In this document: positions 25,252 to 34,021 of the stretch, one piece after another | Layout of the letters: each line of letters begins with the position of its first letter | How positions within the stretch are numbered: position 1 is the stretch's first letter | DNA from: JBFHIZ01 sp041596215 | GTDB lineage: Bacteria; Bacillota; Clostridia; Lachnospirales; Lachnospiraceae | Assembly: GCA_041596215.1 (NCBI GenBank) | Contig: JBFHIZ010000003.1 | Location: 67,645-131,644 of the forward strand | Reading direction: 5' to 3' | Length of the DNA stretch: 64,000 nucleotides | Made by a program: the position numbers and the translations under genes | Notes under the pieces: generated by a model | The model's input: only the letters and a program-made list of their open reading frames with translations | The model's database searches: none | What the model was told of the DNA's origin: nothing

Positions 25252-26139
25252 ATGAAAAAAAAGGTAATATTGGATTTTGATAATACAATGGGAGTTAGGA
25301 AGAGTGATGTTGACGATGGTTTAACATTTGCTTATTTATATATGCATGATGCGATTGATTTGCTGGCGGTAACGTGTACTTTTGCAAACAATGCTTTACA
25401 TGTGGTACATGCAAATACATTACAAATGTGGGAAGATTTAGAAATTACGGATGTGCCTGTATATCGAGGTGGCAGATGGCCAGAAGATTATGATTCAGAA
25501 GCCGTAGATTATTTGTTACAGGCAGTAAATGAAGCCCCTGGAGAAATCACAGTATTGGCAATCGGTTCGTTATGTAATATTGCAGGTGCATATAAAAAAG
25601 ATCCAGAATTTTTCAATAAAATAGAGCGATTAATTGTTATGGGCGGATTGACGGGACCTTTGTACTTAAATGGAACACCTGGTAAAGAATTAAATTTTAG
25701 TGTGGATTATAAATCAGCTGAAAAAGTAATTTATAATTGTCCCAATCTTTCTATTTTATCAGCACAATGTACAAAAGATGCGATTTATAAAATAGAAGAT
25801 TTAGAAGAAATGATTACAATGGATACCAAGTTTATGAAATGGAGTAAGCCTATACTTTCTTCTTGGATCGCTTCCATCAATGCAGCATACGGGAATCAGA
25901 AGGCTTTTATTAATTGGGATCTATGTACCGCAATCTATTTGACAAATCCTGAGCTGTTTCTTACATCAAATAAGAGAATTTGCAAAATTAAAAATGGATT
26001 AAAAAATGGAACAATGCAAATTGATGAAATGAAAAGTCAGGATGATTCTATGGTTAATGTTGTTGACATGCCAGATAAAATTATTGATATTAATACATTT
26101 AATGCGTTATTTTATGAAACGATTTCGAAAATGAAATAG
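25252..26139 (+). CDS. Inosine-uridine nucleoside hydrolase-family protein
   Basis: A 295-residue IUNH-fold protein. The calcium-binding N-terminal aspartate cluster appears as DFDNTMG...DVDDG (Asp8, Asp10, Asp19, Asp21, Asp22) and the middle AIGSLCNIAGAY and MGGLTGP segments are typical. At the C-terminal site the usual His-Asp pair is Trp222-Asp223 (NWDLCTAIYLTNPE), so the catalytic or base-recognising histidine is replaced. Classical members split the N-glycosidic bond of ribonucleosides. In this sugar operon it may act on an unusual N- or O-glycoside. GGAGG precedes the start. Confidence 0.82.
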   Translation: MKKKVILDFDNTMGVRKSDVDDGLTFAYLYMHDAIDLLAVTCTFANNALHVVHANTLQMWEDLEITDVPVYRGGRWPEDYDSEAVDYLLQAVNEAPGEITVLAIGSLCNIAGAYKKDPEFFNKIERLIVMGGLTGPLYLNGTPGKELNFSVDYKSAEKVIYNCPNLSILSAQCTKDAIYKIEDLEEMITMDTKFMKWSKPILSSWIASINAAYGNQKAFINWDLCTAIYLTNPELFLTSNKRICKIKNGLKNGTMQIDEMKSQDDSMVNVVDMPDKIIDINTFNALFYETISKMK

Positions 26140-26170
26140 AGATTTGAAATAAAGAAAAGAGGATATAAAT

Positions 26171-27316
26171 ATGGTAGATACATTTGATTTCTATTGTCCG
26201 ACTAAAATTGAATTTGGAGAGAATACCGTTGAAAAAATCAAACCTTATATCGAAAAGTTGGGGATGAAAAATCCAATTATAGTAACCGATAAGATTTTGA
26301 TGCAAATTCCCAGAATAATAAAGGCAATAGAAGAAATTGGAAATGGAATCATTTTTGATGAGGTCCTTCCAAATCCAACAAATAATTTAGTCATGCAATT
26401 AAAGAGTTTTGTAGAAAAAAATCAAGCAGATGGGTTTGTTGTATTTGGAGGAGGTAGTGCGATTGATAGTGCAAAAGCAGCAGCAGTTGTAGCATATACA
26501 GGAAATAATGTAAAAAGCTATTATGATTTCGCAGAAGGTAAGTTGGAAATTGAAAAAGCACTTCCTATTATCGCAGTGCCAACAACAGCTGGAACTGGTT
26601 CTGAGGTTTCAAAATATTCGGTTATCTCGGATGAAGATAGTAAAATCAAGGAATGTTTGACTTCTGATTTGATTGTTCCTAAAGTTGCAATTGTTGATCC
26701 TAAATTAACAGTTGGCATGCCAGCAAAAGTAACGATTTCAACGGGATTAGACGCATTAAGCCATGCACTAGAGTCATTAGTTTCTAATATTGAAAATCCA
26801 TTAACGAATATTATGGCAAGAGAAGCAATTGGATTAATATTAGATAATTTAAATATAGTGCGAGAAGATGGCGAAAATATACAAGCTAGATCCAATATGT
26901 CTTTTGCAGCACTGATAGCAGGAATTGCCATGAGTCATTGTTGTGGAACAATTGGACATGCGATGGGTTGTCAATTAACAAGCCAATATCAAGTGCCTCA
27001 TGGAATTGCTTGTGCTGTAATTCAGAAAGATGCCTTAGACTATGTAGGTGAAAAAGTAGTAAATATTAAAAATTTAGTTGATGTGTTAGATAAAGAGGAT
27101 ATACCAGTAGATATGGCAGTTACTCATTTGAAAAAGAAATTAGATGATTTGTTTCAAAAGATAGAAATGCAAATGGATGTAAAAGATTACCATATTAATG
27201 AAAAAGATATTGCTATAATGACGAAGGATGCCATGGAACATGGTTGTATGGGATTAAATCCGATAAAGATGCAAGAAAATGAAATACAAAAGCTATATGA
27301 AAAAATAGCAAACTAA
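26171..27316 (+). CDS. Iron-containing alcohol dehydrogenase
   Basis: A 381-residue group III (iron-dependent) NAD(P) alcohol dehydrogenase. The cofactor motif GGGSAIDSAKA, the TAGTGSEVSKYSVI segment, and the metal ligands in GLDALSHALES, MSHCCGTIGHAMG and VPHGIAC are all present. The family includes glycerol, 1,3-propanediol, lactaldehyde and tetritol-type dehydrogenases. Directly followed by a dihydroxyacetone-kinase-type gene, it likely oxidises a polyol such as glycerol or a tetritol to its ketose, or the reverse; the substrate is inferred. Confidence 0.92.
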   Translation: MVDTFDFYCPTKIEFGENTVEKIKPYIEKLGMKNPIIVTDKILMQIPRIIKAIEEIGNGIIFDEVLPNPTNNLVMQLKSFVEKNQADGFVVFGGGSAIDSAKAAAVVAYTGNNVKSYYDFAEGKLEIEKALPIIAVPTTAGTGSEVSKYSVISDEDSKIKECLTSDLIVPKVAIVDPKLTVGMPAKVTISTGLDALSHALESLVSNIENPLTNIMAREAIGLILDNLNIVREDGENIQARSNMSFAALIAGIAMSHCCGTIGHAMGCQLTSQYQVPHGIACAVIQKDALDYVGEKVVNIKNLVDVLDKEDIPVDMAVTHLKKKLDDLFQKIEMQMDVKDYHINEKDIAIMTKDAMEHGCMGLNPIKMQENEIQKLYEKIAN

Positions 27317-27331
27317 GGATAGGGAAAAAAG

Positions 27332-29041
27332 ATGAAAATGACGAACAAAGAAACACGAGAAATGCTTTTAGCAATTGCAACGATGTTTCAAGAAAAAAAA
27401 GAGGAATTATCAAAATTAGACAGTGTGATTGGCGATGGAGACCATGGAATCAGTATGGCGCGAGGAGCAAAAAAAGCATTTGAAAAAATTTCAAACATGG
27501 ATGACAGACAACCAATTAATGAATATTTCAAAACTTATGGAAGAGCTCTAGTTGAAGAAATCGGAGGCGCTATCGGTCCATTGTTTGGTATGATTTTTAC
27601 CGAATTTGGAAAATGTGTAAAAGAAAAAGATGAAATTACTGCAGAAGTTTTTTCACAAGCAATAGAAAATAGTAAAAATAAAGTGATGGATTTTGGAGGA
27701 GCAAAACCAAAAGATAAGACGATGGTAGATGCAATGGTTCCAGCTTGTGAGGCAGCTCATAAATATGTGGATGAGGGAAAAGAGTTATTTGAAGTGGTAA
27801 GAAAAGCTGCAGATGCTGCGAAAGAAGGGGTAGAAAACACCATAGAAATGCGTGCACACAGAGGTAGATCAAAATTTCTTCAGGAAAAATCTGTGGGACA
27901 TCAAGATCCTGGTGCCACTTCCTATTATTACTTACTAAATAGAATTGCGAATTTTATTCAAGGCGACATCACATATATCCCCTATGCAAGTACAACGATA
28001 GAAAAAGAAAGACAAAAAGAAAAAATAGATAAAGTACAAATTGTCAAATTTATTAATAATCCAGAAAACGTAGTAGAAGAAATGGTGGAAGGATATGTAA
28101 AGGCGTATTCAGATCAAATGTTAAAATTATCAGAAGCAAATGTTGTGGTGCGAAAGAACATTGAAAAAAATAAAGTTGGCGTTATTATTGGAAATGGATC
28201 TGGTCATGAACCTGCTTGTTTGGGATTTGTAGGAAAGAATATGTTAGATGCAAATGCATTTGGAGGCGTATTTGCAGCACCAGGACCGTATAATATTTTA
28301 CATGCAATTAAAGCTGCGGATACGGGAAAAGGTGTTTGTGTATATGTATCTTCACATGCAGGTGATATTTTAAATTCAAAAATGGCAATTGATATGGCAG
28401 AAGATGATGGTATAAAGGCAAAAGCCTTATTGTTGTATGATGATGTAGCTTCCGCATCCAAAATGGAGCCACTTTCAGAAAGAAGAGGTTCTATTGGTAC
28501 GATGTTTAATTATAAAATGACATCTTCCTATGCAGCGGAAATCGAACATTCATTAGAACAGGTACTTTTGTTCGGAGAAAAAGTAAGAGATAATACAAGA
28601 AGTATTGCGGCTGCGATGTCACCAGGGCATTCTCCAATTACAGGGGAGAAAATGTTTGAAATGGAACCAGGAGAAGTATTGGTAGGACTAGGAGTACATG
28701 GCGAATCCGCATTAATGACATTTAAGGATGAAAATTGCAAAAAGATTGCAGAAGGAATGATTCGTGAGCTTGTAGAGGATAAACCGTATGAAAAAGGTGA
28801 TGAGGTCGCTGTTATCGTTAACGGGACGGGAAAAACAACAATGATGGAATTGATGATATTTTATAATACGATAGAAACATACTTAACAGAAAAGAAAATA
28901 AAAATATTCAAACCTTTAATTGGTTCTTATATCACGACACAGGATATGGGAGGAATTGGCCTTGCAATATGTAAACTGGATGAAGAAATGAAGAAGCAGT
29001 GGGTAAAACCAACCAGTGCACCTCATTTTCCATGTCTGTAA
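27332..29041 (+). CDS. Dihydroxyacetone kinase-type protein with DhaL-DhaK order
   Basis: A 569-residue fusion. Residues ~1-205 are DhaL, the nucleotide-binding domain (DSVIGDGDHGISMARG with Mg-coordinating Asp/His; MVDAMVPA; GHQDPGATS). Residues ~228-569 are DhaK, the substrate-binding domain (NGSGHEPACLGFVG, SSHAGDILNSK, and GLGVHGES with the histidine that covalently holds the keto-sugar). Single-chain ATP-dependent kinases usually have DhaK first, so the order is reversed. No DhaM partner is present. Relatives phosphorylate dihydroxyacetone or L/D-erythrulose. It sits between a dehydrogenase and an aldolase. Confidence 0.9.
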   Translation: MKMTNKETREMLLAIATMFQEKKEELSKLDSVIGDGDHGISMARGAKKAFEKISNMDDRQPINEYFKTYGRALVEEIGGAIGPLFGMIFTEFGKCVKEKDEITAEVFSQAIENSKNKVMDFGGAKPKDKTMVDAMVPACEAAHKYVDEGKELFEVVRKAADAAKEGVENTIEMRAHRGRSKFLQEKSVGHQDPGATSYYYLLNRIANFIQGDITYIPYASTTIEKERQKEKIDKVQIVKFINNPENVVEEMVEGYVKAYSDQMLKLSEANVVVRKNIEKNKVGVIIGNGSGHEPACLGFVGKNMLDANAFGGVFAAPGPYNILHAIKAADTGKGVCVYVSSHAGDILNSKMAIDMAEDDGIKAKALLLYDDVASASKMEPLSERRGSIGTMFNYKMTSSYAAEIEHSLEQVLLFGEKVRDNTRSIAAAMSPGHSPITGEKMFEMEPGEVLVGLGVHGESALMTFKDENCKKIAEGMIRELVEDKPYEKGDEVAVIVNGTGKTTMMELMIFYNTIETYLTEKKIKIFKPLIGSYITTQDMGGIGLAICKLDEEMKKQWVKPTSAPHFPCL

Positions 29042-29057
29042 AAGAAAGAGAGACAAG

Positions 29058-29918
29058 ATGAAGTTGGTTAATACAGTATCTTTATTAAAAGATGCAAAAA
29101 AAAATGGGTATGCGGTTCCAGCAATTAATGTAGATCAGATTGATAGTGTAATTGGAGTGCTAAGTGCATGCCAAAAAGCAAAATCGCCTGTAATCATACA
29201 ACTTTCTCCAATACAAGTACATACCAAAGGAATTAGTTACCAAGCCATGGTACAGATGGTGAAAAGTATTGGAGAAGAATTTGATGTAGAAATGGCAATT
29301 CATTTAGATCATGGAATGGAAATCGAAGATGTAAAAGCAGCGATTGATGGTGGATTCACTTCGGTTATGTATGATGGGTCAAAAGAAGAATTTAAAAAAA
29401 ATATAGAGGGTACAGCAAAAATAGTAAGCGTATCAAAAGGGGTTTCGGTAGAAGGCGAGTTAGGAGTACTACAAGGAGAAGAAGGTAAAAACTCAGAAAG
29501 TACAAAAATAGTGGATAATTACACAGATGTAAAACAAGCAGTGGAATTTGTAAAAAACACTGGAGTAGATTTTTTAGCAGTAGCGATTGGAAATGCACAT
29601 GGAATTTATACACAAACACCAAAATTAAATTTTGATCGATTAAAAGAATTAAATGAGGTGTTAGATGTTCCCTTAGTTTTACATGGAGCATCTGGACTTT
29701 CAAAAGAAGATATTAAAAAAGCAATTTCTTTAGGTATTTGCAAAATCAATTTTTTTACAGATATTGATCGAAAATACATGAGCGGCATTGCAGAAGAACT
29801 AAAGAAAGAACCGAATATTTACAGTTTTATGTGTTTACATAAAGCAAGTAATTCGGTAGAGAAAAAAATATTAGATGTAATAAATATGTGTGGAAGCGCA
29901 AACAAAGGAGAAAAATAA
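29058..29918 (+). CDS. Class II bisphosphate aldolase-family protein
   Basis: A 286-residue class II aldolase with HLDHGMEIED, SVEGELGVLQGEEG and LHGASGLS, giving the zinc ligands and the phosphate loop. The ATG at 29058 gives the usual short N terminus; the ORF extends upstream but overlaps the kinase gene. It is divergent from the aldolase at 3618. Placed after the keto-sugar kinase, it may join or cleave glycerone phosphate and an aldehyde, for example a tagatose- or fructose-bisphosphate. Confidence 0.9.
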   Translation: MKLVNTVSLLKDAKKNGYAVPAINVDQIDSVIGVLSACQKAKSPVIIQLSPIQVHTKGISYQAMVQMVKSIGEEFDVEMAIHLDHGMEIEDVKAAIDGGFTSVMYDGSKEEFKKNIEGTAKIVSVSKGVSVEGELGVLQGEEGKNSESTKIVDNYTDVKQAVEFVKNTGVDFLAVAIGNAHGIYTQTPKLNFDRLKELNEVLDVPLVLHGASGLSKEDIKKAISLGICKINFFTDIDRKYMSGIAEELKKEPNIYSFMCLHKASNSVEKKILDVINMCGSANKGEK

Positions 29919-29919
29919 T

Positions 29920-30177
29920 ATGGAAAGAGAAATTACGGTAACCAATAAAACCGGTCTGCATGCAAGACCAGCATCATTGCTAGCTTCATTATGTCAAAGG
30001 TTTGATAGTGAAATTACAATGATTAACAATTCGATTCATATCAATCCGAAAAGTATTATTAGTATACTTACAGGGGGCGTGAATAAGGGTACAAAAGTAT
30101 TAATTTGTGTAGAAGGACCAGATGAAGTAGAAGCCATGAAGCAGATTTGTGAATTTATAGAAGGGTTAGAAGAATAA
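29920..30177 (+). CDS. HPr-family phosphocarrier protein
   Basis: An 85-residue HPr. Phosphorylatable His14 lies in KTGLHARPAS, and Ser45 in NPKSIIS corresponds to the regulatory serine of Gram-positive HPr. The TGGVNKGTKV region differs from the SLG motif of housekeeping HPr, suggesting a dedicated paralogue. ATG at 29920 follows AAAGGAG by nine bases; an upstream in-frame ATG overlaps the aldolase gene and is not used. It is followed at once by an enzyme I gene. Confidence 0.92.
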   Translation: MEREITVTNKTGLHARPASLLASLCQRFDSEITMINNSIHINPKSIISILTGGVNKGTKVLICVEGPDEVEAMKQICEFIEGLEE

Positions 30178-30180
30178 GCG

Positions 30181-31905
30181 ATGAAAAATATGAAAGGAAT
30201 TCCAGGAGCAGGGGGAAATGCAATTGGTAGAGTGAAAATTCTCTCGAAGAAAAAGCTTATAATTAGCGAAGAAATAACAAAAGATTCTGCAAAAGAAATA
30301 GATAAATTAAAACAGGCAAGAGCAGATTATCTAGTTGACATCCAAAAATTAATTGCATATACCAAAGATGCGCACAGTGAAGAGGAAGCTGCAATATTTG
30401 AAGCATATGCGGAAATCGCTAAGGATGATTACTTTTTTTCAAACGTAGAGAACAAGATTGTTAAGACAAGCGTAAATGCAGATAAGGCACTGCATGATGC
30501 GATGACAGAAACTTGTCAAATATTTGACACGATGGAAGATGAGTATATGAAAGAACGCGCTACCGATATTAAAAATGTCTGTGTCGAAATTATATTATAT
30601 ATGCAAGGGCATAAACCAGAGAGTATCTGCAAGGAAGAAAAACCGTATATATTGGTAGCATCTGATTTGACTCCGGCCGATACCGTAAAGTTGGATAAAA
30701 ATATTTTACAAGGTTTTATTACAGAAAAAGGTGGAAGAACTTCACATACGGTAATACTGGCAAAAACATTAGGAATACCTGCAATTATTGGTGCAAAAGG
30801 AATCTTAAATGAGATAACAGATGGTGAGTTAGTGATTATGGATGCAAATAGTGGAGAAATTATTATACAACCAACGCAACAAGTTATGGATGAAAATGTA
30901 AAATTATTTGCAACGGAAAATAAACGGCAAGAGGCATATCAAAAAGTCGCTGAAAAGAACGCCATTACCTTAGACGGACAGAAAATTGAAATTTGTGTGA
31001 ATTCAGGAGATAGTAAAAGTTTATCAAATTATGATGAAAATATATGTGATGGAATTGGATTGTTTCGTACAGAATTTATATACATAGAAAGCAAAAAAGC
31101 ACCAACGGAAGAAGAACAGTTTTTAATTTATAAAAAAATTGCAAAAAAAGTAGGAATGAAGAAAGCGATTATTCGAACATTGGACATTGGTGGAGATAAA
31201 CAAGTAGATTACTTGCATATTCCGAAAGAAGAAAATCCTTTTTTGGGATATCGAGCAATTCGTTTATGTCTTGATCAAACAGATATCTTTAAGACTCAGT
31301 TACGAGCAATATTACGAGCCAGTGTATATGGAAATTTAAAAATAATGTTTCCTATGATTGATACCGTTGAAGAATTCCGAAGTGCAAAAGAGCAAGTTAA
31401 GATGGCTATGGAATCATTAGAAGTGGAAGGGATTTCTTATAATAAAGAAATTGCAATAGGAATGATGATTGAGACACCTTCCGCAGCAATTGCTAGTGAT
31501 ATATTAGCAAAAGAAGCAGATTTCTTTAGCATAGGAACCAATGACTTGATACAGTATACAACAGCTACCGATAGAATGAATGAAAAAGTACAGTATTTAT
31601 ATAGCAACTATAACATTTCGGTACTTCGGTTGATAAAAATAGTTGCAGAAAATGCAAAAGCAAATGGGATTAACGTGGGTATATGTGGAGAACTAGCCTC
31701 AGATGAGTTATTAACTTCTTATTTTGTTGGCATAGGGATTGATGAATTAAGTATTGCAGCAGGACAAATTGGAAAAATCAAGTCTCACATTTTATCGCAA
31801 GAAAAAGAAAAATTAAAAGTACTTGTCAGTCATATTTTGCAAGCGACAACCCAAGAAGAAATTCTTGAAATATTAAAAAGACAGCTCAAAGCAGAGGAGA
31901 AATAA
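30181..31905 (+). CDS. PTS enzyme I (phosphoenolpyruvate-protein phosphotransferase)
   Basis: A 574-residue, full-length enzyme I. The active-site His189 lies in GGRTSHTVILAKTLG; the PEP-binding C-terminal domain has GLFRTEFIYI, TLDIGGDKQ, FFSIGTNDLIQYTTATDR and a catalytic cysteine in GICGELASD. It transfers phosphate from PEP to HPr. Enzyme I is normally encoded once, in a housekeeping ptsHI unit; here it belongs to a substrate-specific operon, suggesting an operon-dedicated phosphorelay. It begins three bases after the HPr stop codon. Confidence 0.95.
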   Translation: MKNMKGIPGAGGNAIGRVKILSKKKLIISEEITKDSAKEIDKLKQARADYLVDIQKLIAYTKDAHSEEEAAIFEAYAEIAKDDYFFSNVENKIVKTSVNADKALHDAMTETCQIFDTMEDEYMKERATDIKNVCVEIILYMQGHKPESICKEEKPYILVASDLTPADTVKLDKNILQGFITEKGGRTSHTVILAKTLGIPAIIGAKGILNEITDGELVIMDANSGEIIIQPTQQVMDENVKLFATENKRQEAYQKVAEKNAITLDGQKIEICVNSGDSKSLSNYDENICDGIGLFRTEFIYIESKKAPTEEEQFLIYKKIAKKVGMKKAIIRTLDIGGDKQVDYLHIPKEENPFLGYRAIRLCLDQTDIFKTQLRAILRASVYGNLKIMFPMIDTVEEFRSAKEQVKMAMESLEVEGISYNKEIAIGMMIETPSAAIASDILAKEADFFSIGTNDLIQYTTATDRMNEKVQYLYSNYNISVLRLIKIVAENAKANGINVGICGELASDELLTSYFVGIGIDELSIAAGQIGKIKSHILSQEKEKLKVLVSHILQATTQEEILEILKRQLKAEEK

Positions 31906-31907
31906 AG

Positions 31908-32348
31908 ATGATCATGGAATGGATGGATATTGATGAATTTCAAATGGATGTAGAAGCCAAAGATTGGAAAGAGGCTTTGGCAAAAGCTGGGAAATATTTA
32001 GTGGAAACAGGAAAGATTGCACAAGGATATGTGGAGAATACGATAAAGGCGGTAGAAGAAATGGGCCCATATATTGTGATTATGCCAGGCGTTGCATTTG
32101 GGCATTCTAGACCAGATGCAACGGTACATGAAACCTGTTTGCATATGATTCGATTAAAAGAAGGTATCAATTTTGGTAGCACAAATGATCCAGTCAAACT
32201 GGTAATCATGTTTGCATCGAAAGATGATTCGGGCCATATCCAAGCATTGCAAAAAGTAGCGGAAATGCTTATGGTACCAGAAAACGTAACGATATTATTG
32301 GAAAGCAATAATATAGATGAAATCAAAAAACTATTGAAAAACTATTAG
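31908..32348 (+). CDS. PTS IIA component, ascorbate/fructose-mannitol type
   Basis: A 146-residue IIA protein. The phosphorylated histidine is His66 in MPGVAFGHSRPDATV, the fold's typical PHAR/GHSR-like loop, followed by LKEGINFG and PVKLVIMFAS. It accepts phosphate from HPr and passes it to IIB. Downstream IIB and IIC genes are of the ascorbate (Ula/Sga) type, so this is the SgaA/UlaC-like partner. Two start ATGs (31908, 31914) follow GAGGAGA. Confidence 0.9.
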   Translation: MIMEWMDIDEFQMDVEAKDWKEALAKAGKYLVETGKIAQGYVENTIKAVEEMGPYIVIMPGVAFGHSRPDATVHETCLHMIRLKEGINFGSTNDPVKLVIMFASKDDSGHIQALQKVAEMLMVPENVTILLESNNIDEIKKLLKNY

Positions 32349-32360
32349 GAGGAAAAGAAA

Positions 32361-32642
32361 ATGAAGATCTTAGCTGTATGTGGATTTGGGGTTGGAACAA
32401 GTTTAATTTTGCGAATGAATCTTGAAAAAGTACTAAAAGAAAATCAATTAGAAGCAGATGTAGAACATATTGATATGACTTCTGCAGTAGGAATGCAAAC
32501 AGACTTGGTTGTAACATCAAGAGAAATCGCGGGGGAAATTCAGGCGGGATTTCATGTTCCAGTTATTGTAATTGATAATTTTATGGATTTAAAAGAAATC
32601 AAAGAAAAATGTGTTGAAGTGGTTCGTTCAATGCAAAATTAA
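32361..32642 (+). CDS. PTS IIB component, ascorbate type
   Basis: A 93-residue IIB protein with the phosphorylated Cys7 in AVCGFGVGTSLILRM, the typical P-loop-like active site of the Lactose/Ascorbate IIB fold. It transfers phosphate from IIA to the incoming sugar held by IIC. An AGGAGG site precedes its ATG, and it sits between IIA and IIC. Confidence 0.92.
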   Translation: MKILAVCGFGVGTSLILRMNLEKVLKENQLEADVEHIDMTSAVGMQTDLVVTSREIAGEIQAGFHVPVIVIDNFMDLKEIKEKCVEVVRSMQN

Positions 32643-32669
32643 TGTTTAGAACGTGAATGGAGGATTATT

Positions 32670-33977
32670 ATGCAATTTGTAAATTATTTAGGAACAAACA
32701 TTTTTAAACAGCCACCTTTTTTTATGGGTATTATTGCTTTAATTGGATTGATTTTACTTAAGAAAAACATCGGAAGTATCATTAAAGGAACCGTAAAAAC
32801 TATTATGGGGGTTGTTATTCTTTTTGTGGGTGTAAATTTTATTACAACAGCAGCTACACCTTTGGCTGCAGCATTTTCAACGCTTTATCAATTACCAGAA
32901 GCGAGCCAGTTTAATACAAGCTTATGCTGGGATATTCTGGGTGCTTATGGCGCGGAAATTGGAATGGCTTTGGCATTGTCATTTGTCATCAACTTAATTG
33001 TTGCGAGATTCACACCAATTAAAAATATCTTTTTAACGGGACATATTTATTTTTGGATGGCATATCTTTCCGTGGCAGCAGGAGTACAAGGTGGTTTAGA
33101 AGGCGCAGGATTAATTGTTTTTGCGACAATTGTACTTTCTTTATATATTATCATTTCGCCAGCTGTTTTGAGACCTTTTGTCAAAAAAGTTACCGGGTCA
33201 GATGATTTCACAATAGGACATACAGCAGGTTTATATTGTTTGATTGGTGCTGGAGTAGGTAGATTGTTTAAAAACAAAAGCAAATCAACGGAAGAAATTA
33301 ACATCCCCAAAGGGTTGGATTTTTTCAGAGATACAACAATAGCCTCCGCATTAGTTATTACACTTACTTATATTATTGTTGGACTAGTAATTGGACCAGA
33401 AGCAAGAGTTGCTGTTTTTGGGTCATCACTAGGAAGCATTTCTACAATTGGTGGTATGCAATATGATTTAGTTACGTTTAGTATTATGGCTGGTGTAAAT
33501 TTTGGAGCAGGTTTAACAATTTTATTAACAGGTGTACGTATGATGCTTGGAGAAATAATTCCTGCATTTAAAGGAATTAGTGAAAAAGTGATACCAAACG
33601 CTATTCCAGCTTTAGATATACCGATGATATTCCCATATGCACCAAATGCAATGTTAATTGGGTTTGTAGTTAGTATGATAACGAGTATTCTTACTATTGT
33701 TGTTATGGCAGTTACCGGGACTATGGTATTTGCGGTTATTCCGTTAACCGTTGCTTGCTTCTTTGATATTGCACCTGCAGCAGTATTTGCAAATAGAGAA
33801 GGCGGTAGGTTAGCAGCAATTGTTGCATCAGCAATAAGTGGTGTGATTATGATATTATTGGTTGTATTTTCAATTGGATTAACATTAGATACGGCAGCAG
33901 GATTTAATCAATTATATGGAGGAAATGATTTTTCATGGTTCTCCGGAATTACTTCTTGGATAGCAAGCTTGTTCTAA
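32670..33977 (+). CDS. PTS IIC membrane permease, ascorbate (UlaA) family
   Basis: A 435-residue membrane protein with about eleven hydrophobic helices. The N-terminal stretch ALIGLILLKKNIGSIIKGTV and the motif VQGGLEGAG resemble the SgaT/UlaA family of IIC proteins, which import a sugar coupled to phosphorylation. The best-known member imports L-ascorbate, but none of the ascorbate-catabolic genes (lactonase, UlaD-F) is present, so a different substrate is probable. Confidence 0.88.
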   Translation: MQFVNYLGTNIFKQPPFFMGIIALIGLILLKKNIGSIIKGTVKTIMGVVILFVGVNFITTAATPLAAAFSTLYQLPEASQFNTSLCWDILGAYGAEIGMALALSFVINLIVARFTPIKNIFLTGHIYFWMAYLSVAAGVQGGLEGAGLIVFATIVLSLYIIISPAVLRPFVKKVTGSDDFTIGHTAGLYCLIGAGVGRLFKNKSKSTEEINIPKGLDFFRDTTIASALVITLTYIIVGLVIGPEARVAVFGSSLGSISTIGGMQYDLVTFSIMAGVNFGAGLTILLTGVRMMLGEIIPAFKGISEKVIPNAIPALDIPMIFPYAPNAMLIGFVVSMITSILTIVVMAVTGTMVFAVIPLTVACFFDIAPAAVFANREGGRLAAIVASAISGVIMILLVVFSIGLTLDTAAGFNQLYGGNDFSWFSGITSWIASLF

Positions 33978-34021
33978 GAAATCCTTTCGAAAGTTAGAAG
34001 AGTTAAACAGGAGGTTCCATC

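Noticed and set aside
32670..33977. Ascorbate utilisation operon (ula)
   Set aside because: The IIA, IIB and IIC proteins are ascorbate-like, but the characteristic lactonase, decarboxylase and epimerase genes are absent.
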